A DNA stretch of 14,705 bases from Legionellaceae bacterium (lineage in GTDB: Bacteria > Pseudomonadota > Gammaproteobacteria > Legionellales > Legionellaceae). Numbering within the stretch: position 1 is the first letter of the stretch; each line of letters starts with the position of its first letter. The position numbers were made by a program, and so were the translations under genes. Where the stretch lies: positions 1-14,705 of the forward strand of contig JAHFRX010000015.1 in assembly GCA_023266075.1 (NCBI GenBank). The letters are read 5' to 3'. The notes below the pieces were generated by a model. It saw only the letters and a program-made list of their open reading frames with translations. It had not been told where the DNA came from and did not search any database. Shown here in pieces: positions 1-7,530 of the stretch.

Positions 1-987
1 AAAAGGCCGACAAGCACGACGATGATCGGGCGTTGTTCTATTGTCCATCTGGCACAACTGCTCATCTGTTGCCAAAGCACCCATCACTCGAAAGCCTTCG
101 ATAATATCAGGCACCACAGCCGCCTCAGCGCCGCCAACAACCGCAACTCGCGAACGACCCGACTGAATATCTTGTATCCCAAGCTTTAAGTTATAGAGAA
201 ACGTTGCACAAGCACCAATATTATGTCCTGTTACACCAACATTGTTAATGATATAACTATTTACAAAATCAGCTGACATTTCAGCCAAGGAGAGCGCCAT
301 CATTTTTGAGTTAACGCGATTTCCCACTAAAGGTTGGGCAATAACACCGGCAAGTGAATGCTCATCAATTTGCGACAATGCACTCCCCGCATACACTGAG
401 ATTTGATCAGGCCTAATATGATCAAATAAACTCAACCATTCAAACCCAAGAGAATTTAACGCATCAGACATCCCGTAAACAGCGAGCTTCAGCCCACGAG
501 GATGATGATGTGCGTTATAAAGTTTATCTAAATCAAACCCTCTTGGAATCATCCCGGCACTCGAGACACCCAGTGGAAGCTTGTCTGGCAACAACATCTC
601 CATCGGCTCTTTTAACGTTAAACGCACATCATGATCATTTACGGGTTCTACATTAAAATGCGCCAATAATACATCCGATAATTTTGATTTTTTTACGACG
701 AGATCTGCGGCCGTATTTACTTTTACACGGTGATGATGCAGTATTTCTTCCGGATTAAAGTGCTCAATTCGGCGTACTAAAGTGCCTTCTTGAATCTGTT
801 GAATTATCGCAGGCGTCAACTTATTTGTTTGAGATAACTGCATACGGTGCGCTAAATCAAGCCATGTGCGTTGAAGTACGTCCTCTTGCAATACCTCATG
901 AATCATCCTTTTGTAACCATGAAAGCCAGAACTACGTCCCGCCGCATTCATTCCGCCCATACCAACAATAACGGGTAATCTTATCAT
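1..987 (-). CDS. fabY: FabY-like beta-ketoacyl-ACP synthase, N-terminal 329 residues (partial)
   Basis: Read on the minus strand from ATG 987, the frame stays open to the window edge. The product should condense an acyl or acetyl primer with malonyl-ACP in fatty acid synthesis in the cytoplasm. The N-terminus (MIRLPVIVGMGGMNAAGR) and a roughly 100-residue extension before the thiolase-fold core resemble the long KAS FabY of Pseudomonas, as I remember it. The presumed nucleophile is Cys260 in GACAT; in E. coli FabF it is Cys163. It is followed by GGAEAAVVPDIIEGF and by the CRPF segment that precedes the next conserved block in KAS enzymes. The two catalytic His residues lie beyond the edge. 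The start is supported by AGGA at 997-994, which overlaps the stop of a tiny upstream frame. The KAS family is secure. The FabY assignment rests on memory of the N-terminus, with a FabF-like paralogue as the alternative. Confidence 0.85.
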   Translation of the reverse strand, partial: MIRLPVIVGMGGMNAAGRSSGFHGYKRMIHEVLQEDVLQRTWLDLAHRMQLSQTNKLTPAIIQQIQEGTLVRRIEHFNPEEILHHHRVKVNTAADLVVKKSKLSDVLLAHFNVEPVNDHDVRLTLKEPMEMLLPDKLPLGVSSAGMIPRGFDLDKLYNAHHHPRGLKLAVYGMSDALNSLGFEWLSLFDHIRPDQISVYAGSALSQIDEHSLAGVIAQPLVGNRVNSKMMALSLAEMSADFVNSYIINNVGVTGHNIGACATFLYNLKLGIQDIQSGRSRVAVVGGAEAAVVPDIIEGFRVMGALATDEQLCQMDNRTTPDHRRACRPF

Positions 988-995
988 CTTTATTC

Positions 996-1091
996 CTAAT
1001 CTAAAGCATCAAGCACACCAATAGCATCTAACCATGCTTGCGTCGGCATCATTAATTATTGTATTCGCATCATCCAGATACGTGCCGTCAT
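996..1091 (-). pseudogene. tiny upstream frame with in-frame TAA, possible leader or gene remnant
   Basis: From ATG 1091, preceded by AGGAG (1103-1099) at 7-nt spacing, the frame reads MTARIWMMRIQ, a TAA (1058-1056), then LMMPTQAWLDAIGVLDALD and TAG (998-996). The second half ends inside the ribosome binding site of the ketoacyl synthase, the usual layout of translationally coupled genes. I see either an 11-codon leader peptide or the remains of a small gene with a premature stop. No family is recognised. The good Shine-Dalgarno sequence is the strongest argument that initiation occurs here. Confidence 0.3.
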
Positions 1092-1129
1092 GATATCACT
1101 CCTGAGTGCTCACTTGTAGAAAAAGATAA

Positions 1130-1158
1130 AATATGTTATCCATATAAAAATACTTCAA
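1130..1158 (-). promoter_or_regulatory. candidate sigma70 promoter for the ketoacyl synthase transcript
   Basis: On the minus strand, TTGAAG (1158-1153) is followed after 17 nt by CATATT (1135-1130). Each hexamer matches consensus at 4 of 6 positions. It would start transcription about 30 nt before the small frame at 1091. The same AT-rich stretch must also hold the divergent promoter for the gene at 1186, for which I found no convincing hexamer pair. Confidence 0.35.
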
Positions 1159-1185
1159 TAGAAACACGTCGATAAGGACATCAAT

Positions 1186-2313
1186 ATGCGAGGAAATGAA
1201 GTTAAAACAATTCTTTTTTCTACGCTATTGTTAGCGCACTTTCCCTGCTTTTCTGCAACCAAAACATTTTACACGCTTTCACGAGCTCAAGATTTTCAAA
1301 GTTATGCGAAAGGCGACTATTTCATTCAAATGGGGAATTTTTCGCAACAATTAAATGCAATAGAATTTGAGCGAAACATCAAAAAATTCGTGCAGTTTCC
1401 TGTCGCCACTCACCACTCCAATCATCATTTTATCGTGATCGTAGGACCTATGCACACCGATAAAGAAGTGAGAGAGGCCGGTCAACAGCTTTCAAAAACA
1501 AAAAAACACGCTGAGCCGATCTTCCTCGTGAGCCCTCCGCCAATCAGTTTCACCGATCAGATTTTTCCAAGTAACGACGCTAAAACAGGTAGTGACGTTA
1601 AAATGGGCGCAATTGAAATACCATGGTTCATTGGTCTCGGGGCTGGTGTCCAACAACTTAACATTGTAAATCCAATTTATGTTGCCAATGGTTCTAGTTT
1701 TACATACCCCTACAATTACGATAAATTTTCAACACAAACAAACGCTCAAGCAGTCGTTGCTGCAGAAATTGGCTATCGATGGAAAAATACTTCTCAATGG
1801 ATTCCAGGACAAAAGTGGTTTCCAGGATATGCTATAAGTTTGTACTACAACCATCTTTTTTCAACGAATGTTGGCGATCAAATCGAACAATACTCGACAC
1901 CTGCATTCACTAATTATCGTTATACCTGGAAGGTGTCTGCCGATGCGCTATTAGCCATCGCAAAACTCAATTTAATTGAATATCAACAATTCATCCCCTT
2001 TATTCAAGTAGGTCTTGGTGGTTCTTTTAACCATGCGACGCAATATGGTGAGACGGCCTACTCCAATGTAACAAAACGTATCAATCCAGCTTTCGGTGAC
2101 AACACCATTGGTGCTTTTGCTTATGATTTAGGCGCTGGTGTAGATTGGCAATTCAGCCCCCAATTTAGTTTATCCTTGCTCTACCAATTCCAAAATCTTG
2201 ACCGTGTAGAATCTCGCCCGGGTGCTTCAACATGGCGTAGTGACACACTAAACTCAAGTAGCTATCAAACCAACCTTGCACTCTTGAAATTAGATTATTA
2301 CTTTTCGCTTTAA
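1186..2313 (+). CDS. exported protein with SPOR-like domain and C-terminal outer-membrane beta-barrel
   Basis: This 375-aa protein opens with a Sec signal peptide (basic MRGNEVK, hydrophobic core 8-22, likely cleavage after FSA24). Residues about 43-106 look like a SPOR fold: GDYFIQMGNFS, a helix, then HHFIVIVGPMHTDKEV and a second helix. Such domains usually bind denuded peptidoglycan glycans. From about residue 148 (WFIGLGAGVQQL) to the end there are alternating aromatic and polar strands (AEIGYRW, PGYAISLYYNHLF, PFIQVGLGGSF, AYDLGAGVDWQF, FSLSLLYQFQNL). The end, LLKLDYYFSL, fits an OmpA/OmpW-like barrel, although the last residue is Leu rather than the usual Phe. AAGGA at 1174-1178 supports the start. 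It probably sits in the outer membrane and contacts the cell wall through its periplasmic N-terminus. It stands alone, divergent from the ketoacyl synthase. Barrel membership is firm; the SPOR call is a pattern judgement. Confidence 0.75.
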   Translation: MRGNEVKTILFSTLLLAHFPCFSATKTFYTLSRAQDFQSYAKGDYFIQMGNFSQQLNAIEFERNIKKFVQFPVATHHSNHHFIVIVGPMHTDKEVREAGQQLSKTKKHAEPIFLVSPPPISFTDQIFPSNDAKTGSDVKMGAIEIPWFIGLGAGVQQLNIVNPIYVANGSSFTYPYNYDKFSTQTNAQAVVAAEIGYRWKNTSQWIPGQKWFPGYAISLYYNHLFSTNVGDQIEQYSTPAFTNYRYTWKVSADALLAIAKLNLIEYQQFIPFIQVGLGGSFNHATQYGETAYSNVTKRINPAFGDNTIGAFAYDLGAGVDWQFSPQFSLSLLYQFQNLDRVESRPGASTWRSDTLNSSSYQTNLALLKLDYYFSL

Positions 2314-2324
2314 TTTAGCGAAAA
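2302..2324. terminator. weak stem-loop overlapping the stop codon of the barrel gene
   Basis: TTTTCGCT (2302-2309) pairs with AGCGAAAA (2317-2324) across a 7-nt loop that includes the TAA. There is no T-tract beyond the stem on either strand, so it is at best a weak terminator or a 3'-end stabilising hairpin before pdhA. Confidence 0.25.
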
Positions 2325-2370
2325 ATATGCGTATTCTATTCGGACGCTGCGATAACGATTGAGAAAAAAC

Positions 2371-3444
2371 GTGTTAACCACAATAGCGCACTTTGACGTT
2401 CAATATATTCAGTTTTTAAATCCAAACGGTGAATATCAAGGCGTCTTACCAGCATTTGCAGAAGATAAAACCATACTTTTACACCTTTATCGAACAATGC
2501 TCAAAACACGTGCTTTTGATAAGAAAGCCATTGCTTTGCAGCGCACGGGTAAAATGGGGACGTATGCTCCTATCACCGGTCAAGAAGCTATTTCAACAGC
2601 AATTGGGCATGCAATGCGCCCAGAAGACGTTTTTGTTCCTTACTACCGAGATTATGCTGCACAGTTTCAACGGGGTGTAAAAATGTCTGAGATTCTAAGT
2701 TATTGGGGCGGCGACGAGCGCGGCAGTCAGTTTGAACATTGCCCGAATGATTTTCCAATTTCAGTACCTATCGCTTCCCAATGTTTGCACGCGGTAGGTG
2801 TTGCTTTTGCTTTTAAACATCGTGAACAACCTCGAGTAGCGGTCGTATGTATCGGTGATGGCGGCACATCAGAGGGTGATTTTTATGAAGCAATTAATGT
2901 TGCTGGATGTTGGAAATTGCCTGTTGTTTTTATCATTAATAACAATCAGTGGGCAATTTCCGTCAATATTAAAAAACAAACAGCAACCGAAACGCTTGCG
3001 CAAAAAGCAATCGCAGCCGGATTTACAGGGATACAAGTCGATGGCAATGATATTTTAGCAACACGACATTGCATTGGTGAGGCGATAGAACATGCACGCA
3101 AAGGAGGCGGTCCAACGCTGATTGAAGCATTGACGTATCGTTTATCCGATCATACCACGGCTGATGACGCTACACGCTATCAATTGAAACAAGAAGTCGA
3201 TGAAGCGCTCACACGTGAACCAATGACACGATTTAAATCTTTCTTGATACAACAAGGGTTTTGGTCAGAGGCTCAAAATGAAGCACTCGCGCTTGAAATT
3301 AATCAAGAAATACAAGCGGCAGTAGATGAATACTTAAATAAAGAAATCCAACCGATTATTGCCATTTTTGATTATCACTATGCTACATTACCCGAGTATT
3401 TGATTGAGCAACGAGCAACTGCATTGGAGGAGGCAAATGCCTGA
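2371..3444 (+). CDS. pdhA: pyruvate (2-oxoacid) dehydrogenase E1 component, alpha subunit
   Basis: This is the thiamine-diphosphate-dependent decarboxylase alpha subunit of the alpha2beta2-type complex, acting in the cytoplasm to feed acetyl-CoA to the TCA cycle. It carries the TPP motif GDGGTSEGDF (from Gly162) ending about 28 residues later in IINNNQW (Asn190-192). It also has the substrate-site stretch VPYYRDYAAQF and the phosphorylation-loop-like YRLSDHTTADDATRY. I chose GTG 2371 (about 357 aa) because GAG lies 7 nt upstream and the N-terminus then reads MLTTIAHFDVQYIQF. An in-frame TTG at 2359 would add four residues but has no Shine-Dalgarno sequence. The last 8 nt overlap pdhB, indicating translational coupling. 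The substrate could instead be a branched-chain 2-oxoacid; the E2 type and general knowledge favour pyruvate, but sequence alone does not settle it. Confidence 0.9.
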   Translation: MLTTIAHFDVQYIQFLNPNGEYQGVLPAFAEDKTILLHLYRTMLKTRAFDKKAIALQRTGKMGTYAPITGQEAISTAIGHAMRPEDVFVPYYRDYAAQFQRGVKMSEILSYWGGDERGSQFEHCPNDFPISVPIASQCLHAVGVAFAFKHREQPRVAVVCIGDGGTSEGDFYEAINVAGCWKLPVVFIINNNQWAISVNIKKQTATETLAQKAIAAGFTGIQVDGNDILATRHCIGEAIEHARKGGGPTLIEALTYRLSDHTTADDATRYQLKQEVDEALTREPMTRFKSFLIQQGFWSEAQNEALALEINQEIQAAVDEYLNKEIQPIIAIFDYHYATLPEYLIEQRATALEEANA

Positions 3445-4414
3445 AATTACGTTAGTTGAGGCTGTCACGCAGGCATTGGCTTATGAGTTAGAACATGATG
3501 ACGATGTCGTCGTATTTGGTGAAGATGTCGGTAAAAATGGTGGTGTTTTTCGCGCAACAGCCGGCCTACAAGACCGTTTTGGCGAAAGACGTGTATTCGA
3601 CTCTCCGCTCGCTGAATCAATGATTGCAGGGCTCGCTGTCGGCATGTCTACGCAGGGCTTAAAACCCGTTGCTGAATTTCAATTTATGGGTTTTATTTAT
3701 CCTGCAATGAATCAAATCATATCACACGCAGCACGTATACGTAATCGAACACGTGGTCGATTGCATTGCCCTCTTGTTTTTCGCGCACCATTTGGCGGTG
3801 GTATTCGTGCGCCAGAGCATCATTCAGAAAGTACTGAGGCATTATTTGCACATATCCCCGGTTTGCAAGTCGTGATCCCTTCTTCGCCAAAACGCGCTTA
3901 TGGATTATTATTAGCCGCTATTCGAAATCCAGATCCCGTCATATTCTTAGAGCCTAAACGTATTTATCGTCTGGTCAAGCAACCCGTTTTGGATGACGGT
4001 ATTGCATTACCACTGGGTCGATGTTTCACGCTACAAGAAGGTCATGATCTCACGCTGATCAGCTGGGGCGCGAGTCTTCATGAAACGATTCAAGCTACAA
4101 AACAACTTGAATCAGAGGCAAATCTATCCATTGAAGTGATTGATGTAGCCAGTATTAAACCTCTGGATATTGACACTATTTTAAACTCTGTTGAAAAAAC
4201 AGGACGATGTGTCATCGTTCACGAGGGCGCTAAAACCAGTGGTTTTGGTGCCGAAATTATGGCACAAATTATGGAAAACGCCTTTGATTTACTACAAGCG
4301 CCAGTACAGCGCGTCACAGGATATGATACTGTCATGCCATATTTTCAATTAGAAAAATTTTATATCCCAAGTGTTTTGCGTATCAAACAAACTATTTTAA
4401 GCATCATGGAGTAA
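3437..4414 (+). CDS. pdhB: pyruvate (2-oxoacid) dehydrogenase E1 component, beta subunit
   Basis: This is the beta partner of the E1 heterotetramer, 325 aa and close to the family norm. It completes the TPP site and docks to E2. The start is ATG 3437 after a strong GGAGGAGG (3426-3433); an in-frame upstream ATG at 3404 would lie inside pdhA and lacks such a site. Recognisable parts are the N-terminal PEITLVEAVTQALAYEL, GEDVGKNGGVFRAT, the conserved Glu60 in DSPLAESMIAG, FGGGIRAPEHHSES (His128/His129 in the active-site region), and a C-terminal transketolase-like domain with LISWGASLHETIQA and CVIVHEGAKTSGFGAEI. It overlaps pdhA by 8 nt and lies 2 nt before the E2 gene, so the three genes are one transcript. 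Confidence 0.93.
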   Translation: MPEITLVEAVTQALAYELEHDDDVVVFGEDVGKNGGVFRATAGLQDRFGERRVFDSPLAESMIAGLAVGMSTQGLKPVAEFQFMGFIYPAMNQIISHAARIRNRTRGRLHCPLVFRAPFGGGIRAPEHHSESTEALFAHIPGLQVVIPSSPKRAYGLLLAAIRNPDPVIFLEPKRIYRLVKQPVLDDGIALPLGRCFTLQEGHDLTLISWGASLHETIQATKQLESEANLSIEVIDVASIKPLDIDTILNSVEKTGRCVIVHEGAKTSGFGAEIMAQIMENAFDLLQAPVQRVTGYDTVMPYFQLEKFYIPSVLRIKQTILSIME

Positions 4415-4416
4415 GC

Positions 4417-5514
4417 ATGGATATTTTTAATTTACCTGATTTAGGCGAAGGCTTGCCAGATGCCGAAATTCACGAATGGTTTATCAAAGAAGGCGATACA
4501 GTCGAAGTTGACCAACCTCTTGTTGCCATGGAAACAGCAAAAGCTGTGGTCGAGATCCCCTCTCCACTTGCAGGAAAAATTGAAATTTTATATGGAAAAC
4601 CTGGTGATATTATCAAAACGGGTTCCCCTTTAGTTAAATTTACGGCGCAAGCACAGCGCGTTGATCAAGGCACTGTCGTCGGTCATTTAGAACAAAGCCA
4701 AGATAACAGTCCAGATTATTTCACCATTGGAACCACATCCTCTCGTGTCAAAGCAACCCCTGCAATTCGTATGCTTGCAAGACAGTGGGGAATTACACTG
4801 TCTACCGTTGCCGGTCACGGTCCCAATGGACTCATTACACGTGAGGATCTAGAACAAGAACGTGCTAAAAAAACACCTCTTCCAGAAGGATTTGAACCAC
4901 TCAAAGGTGTTCGACGTGCAATGTTGACGAGTATGACTCAATCGCATCAAGAGGTTGTTCCAGTCAGTATTTTTGATGAAGCCAATGTAACGTCATGGAT
5001 TCATCAAGGGGATATCACCGTCAAACTCATTCGCGCAATTTGCTATGCTGTAAAGCACGAGCCCGCGCTAAATGCTTGGTTTGACACTACACATAGCGCA
5101 ATAAAATGTTTTAAAGAAGTTAACTTAGGACTCGCTATGGATAGTGATGACGGTTTATTTGTACCCGTGATAAAAGAAGTCGATCAAGAAAGTGATTTAG
5201 CACTTCGCGAGCATATCAATCATCTTAAAGCAGCCGTTAGAGCGCGCTCGTTATCTCCTGATCAATTTCAACAAGCAACGATTACGCTATCTAATTTTGG
5301 TAAATTTGCTGGACGTTTTGCAAGCCCAATTATCGTTCCGCCCATGGTTGCTATTTTAGCTGTGGGGCGATTGTTCGATAAACCCGTCTACCAACAGAAA
5401 CAGCTCGAACAAGCTAAAATACTTCCACTCTCATTGAGTTTCGATCATCGCGCTGTGACTGGCGGCGAAGCTACACGTTTCTTAGGTGCTATTATTGAGG
5501 CACTAGAGCAATAA
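4417..5514 (+). CDS. pdhC: dihydrolipoyllysine acyltransferase (E2) of the 2-oxoacid dehydrogenase complex
   Basis: This is the core enzyme that takes the acyl group from E1 on a swinging lipoyl arm and passes it to CoA. At 365 aa it has one lipoyl domain (residues 1-78; lipoylated Lys42 in METAKAVVEI), a peripheral-subunit-binding domain (about 111-148, ATPAIRMLARQWGI...GLITREDL) and a catalytic acyltransferase domain. The catalytic motif is FDHRAVTGG, with His344 present. Most E2s have Asp where this one has Thr348 (HRxxDG); I recall the TGG form in other E2s of this class but cannot check. GGAG (4408-4411) supports the ATG. Many E2s carry more lipoyl domains, so this is a short version. 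No lipoamide dehydrogenase follows; E3 must be encoded elsewhere. The gene ends 3 nt from the convergent fadJ with no terminator between. Confidence 0.92.
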   Translation: MDIFNLPDLGEGLPDAEIHEWFIKEGDTVEVDQPLVAMETAKAVVEIPSPLAGKIEILYGKPGDIIKTGSPLVKFTAQAQRVDQGTVVGHLEQSQDNSPDYFTIGTTSSRVKATPAIRMLARQWGITLSTVAGHGPNGLITREDLEQERAKKTPLPEGFEPLKGVRRAMLTSMTQSHQEVVPVSIFDEANVTSWIHQGDITVKLIRAICYAVKHEPALNAWFDTTHSAIKCFKEVNLGLAMDSDDGLFVPVIKEVDQESDLALREHINHLKAAVRARSLSPDQFQQATITLSNFGKFAGRFASPIIVPPMVAILAVGRLFDKPVYQQKQLEQAKILPLSLSFDHRAVTGGEATRFLGAIIEALEQ

Positions 5515-5517
5515 AGT

Positions 5518-7524
5518 TTACTGAGGGAGCTCGCCATATTGTGATTCTAATTGTTGCAACACCGCACTCAACTCCTCACGACCACACTGCTTCGCATAGT
5601 GCATTGGCCCACCTCTAAAAGGTGCGAATCCTGTAGCAAATATCATACCCGCATCTAATAAATCAGCATTCGCCACAACATGCTCACGCAAACAAATTGC
5701 CGCTTCATTGACCATGCGAAGAATGAGCCTATTTGAAATTTGCTCTTGATGTTGTAACTGTGAAATTTTTTGTTTCACGGGCTTCCCGTGTTTATACACA
5801 TAAAACCCTTGGCCAGATTTTCGTCCCAGGTGACCTTTTTGTACCATATCAATAATACGCTGTGGAACTTGACCGCCAAAGTGCGCCGTGAGATTTTGTG
5901 CAACCGCAAGACATACATCTAAACCAACCGTATCAGCAAGTTCAACAGGCCCCATCATCATTCCAAATGCTTTAGCAGCTTCATCGATAACTTCAGGTCG
6001 ATGACCTTCTTCAAGCAATTGAATGCACTCTAACAAGTAAGGCATAAGTACTCGATTGACTAAAAATCCAGGGCTCGATTTCACGGGTAAAGGCAAGCGC
6101 GAAATCTGTGCCACAAATGCAGATGCACGCGCCACAATTTCAGGTGCCGTTTTTTCACCACACACCACTTCAACCAATTCCATTTTTGAAACAGGATTAA
6201 AAAAGTGAATCCCAACCAAACGCTCAGGTTGCTGAAGCGCTGTATTAATTTCATCCAAAGGAATACTGGATGTATTTGTTGCTAAAATCGCATCGGGCTT
6301 CGCAACCAGCTCCAGATGTTTAAAAATAGCCTGTTTAACACTCAAATTTTCAAATACGGCTTCGATAATGACATCTGCATGATTTGCACCCAGCCCTTCT
6401 GGATCTGCGACCAATCTATCCATTGCAGCTTGAATACGCCGTGGCTTCTTTAAAGTTTTTTTAAATAAAGCATGAGCCCGCCCAATCGCTGGTCCAATTT
6501 GCTCGTAAGATTTATCTTGTAACGTCACATATAAACCTTGACGCGCACACCATGCCGCAATATCACCACCCATGACACCTGCGCCAATTACATGGATATG
6601 ACGTGCTTCAAATTGATTATCTTTAGCAAAAGCTTTCAGAGACTCGCGCAACATAAATATACGGATCAAATTTTTTGCAGTATCATTTTGCTCCAATAAT
6701 GCATGAACAGAATCCGCTTCTTTTAAATAAGCTCTCTCATCATGCCCCGTTTCTTTTTCCCACAAGTCAATCAATGCAAATGGTGCTGGATAATGTTTTT
6801 TTTGAACACGTTTTGCTACGGTATAACGCAACAACTTTGCCAAAACTGCACGCAGTGGCGCTATATTTGTCAAAGACTGAATAAAACTTGGTTGATGCTT
6901 TTTAGGTTTTTTATCAATAAAATACTCTGCCGCACGCTTTAATTGGCGTAACGGCACAACATCATCCACCACACCTAACGTTTTCGCGCGGTTGGCACGC
7001 ACGGTTTTTCCAGTTAACATAAACGCTGAGAGCGCATTAAACCCTCCAATAAGACGAGATAATCGCACCGTACCACCCCAACCAGGATGAAACCCGAGTA
7101 ACACTTCAGGTAAACCAAAGCAGGTGTCTTCTTCGTCCGTTGCGATACGATAGTCACAAGCCAGCACGAGCTCCATGCCACCACCCAAACAAAAACCATT
7201 CACGATCGCCACGGTTGAAATCGGTAAATGCTCAAGGCGCGAAAAAACAGTTTGTCCCTTGCGAATAAACGCTACAGCACGCGCCGAAGTATCAAGCTTT
7301 GACAACGAGCGAATATCTGCTCCAGCAATAAAACCTTTCTTTTTAAGAGAGTGAATAACAAGCCCTTTTGCTTGACTCATTTTGAGAATCTCTTGTAACA
7401 CCGTGTTTAACTCATCCAACACTTCATCACTAAAGCTATTTACACGTTCGTCAGCTCTATCAAGCCCCAACCATAAAATTTGATGACGATCTTCTTCAAG
7501 AATCCAATGCTTTAAATTTATCAT
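5518..7524 (-). CDS. fadJ: beta-oxidation alpha subunit: enoyl-CoA hydratase / 3-hydroxyacyl-CoA dehydrogenase
   Basis: This bifunctional enzyme hydrates trans-2-enoyl-CoA and oxidises the product with NAD in fatty acid degradation. The N-terminal crotonase domain has IAGADIRSL (oxyanion hole), GGGMELVLACDYR with Glu118, and LPEVLLGFHPGWGGT with Glu140, matching the two catalytic Glu residues of FadB. The dehydrogenase domain starts near residue 308 with VIGAGVMGG (Gly314-x-Gly316-x-x-Gly319), then ATNTSSIP, GIHFFNPVSKMELVEVV (His440) and SSPGFLVNRVLMPYL. A C-terminal repeat of the helical domain ends in GFAPFRGGPMHYA. At 668 aa it is somewhat shorter than E. coli FadJ (714) or FadB (729). 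GAGGGG at 7539-7534, inside the end of fadI, serves as its RBS. I use fadJ because its partner is FadI-like; an annotator could equally write fadB. Confidence 0.92.
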   Translation of the reverse strand: MINLKHWILEEDRHQILWLGLDRADERVNSFSDEVLDELNTVLQEILKMSQAKGLVIHSLKKKGFIAGADIRSLSKLDTSARAVAFIRKGQTVFSRLEHLPISTVAIVNGFCLGGGMELVLACDYRIATDEEDTCFGLPEVLLGFHPGWGGTVRLSRLIGGFNALSAFMLTGKTVRANRAKTLGVVDDVVPLRQLKRAAEYFIDKKPKKHQPSFIQSLTNIAPLRAVLAKLLRYTVAKRVQKKHYPAPFALIDLWEKETGHDERAYLKEADSVHALLEQNDTAKNLIRIFMLRESLKAFAKDNQFEARHIHVIGAGVMGGDIAAWCARQGLYVTLQDKSYEQIGPAIGRAHALFKKTLKKPRRIQAAMDRLVADPEGLGANHADVIIEAVFENLSVKQAIFKHLELVAKPDAILATNTSSIPLDEINTALQQPERLVGIHFFNPVSKMELVEVVCGEKTAPEIVARASAFVAQISRLPLPVKSSPGFLVNRVLMPYLLECIQLLEEGHRPEVIDEAAKAFGMMMGPVELADTVGLDVCLAVAQNLTAHFGGQVPQRIIDMVQKGHLGRKSGQGFYVYKHGKPVKQKISQLQHQEQISNRLILRMVNEAAICLREHVVANADLLDAGMIFATGFAPFRGGPMHYAKQCGREELSAVLQQLESQYGELPQ

Positions 7525-7530
7525 GCTATT

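Noticed and set aside
2359..2370. TTG start for pdhA
   Set aside because: No Shine-Dalgarno sequence precedes it; the GTG at 2371 has one and gives a normal N-terminus. The choice is not certain.
3404..3436. Longer N-terminus for pdhB from an upstream ATG
   Set aside because: It would overlap pdhA by 41 nt without an RBS, while ATG 3437 has GGAGGAGG and gives the family's normal N-terminus.
6675..6942. Plus-strand open frames inside fadJ
   Set aside because: Shadows of a well-supported gene on the other strand, with no RBS or family likeness.
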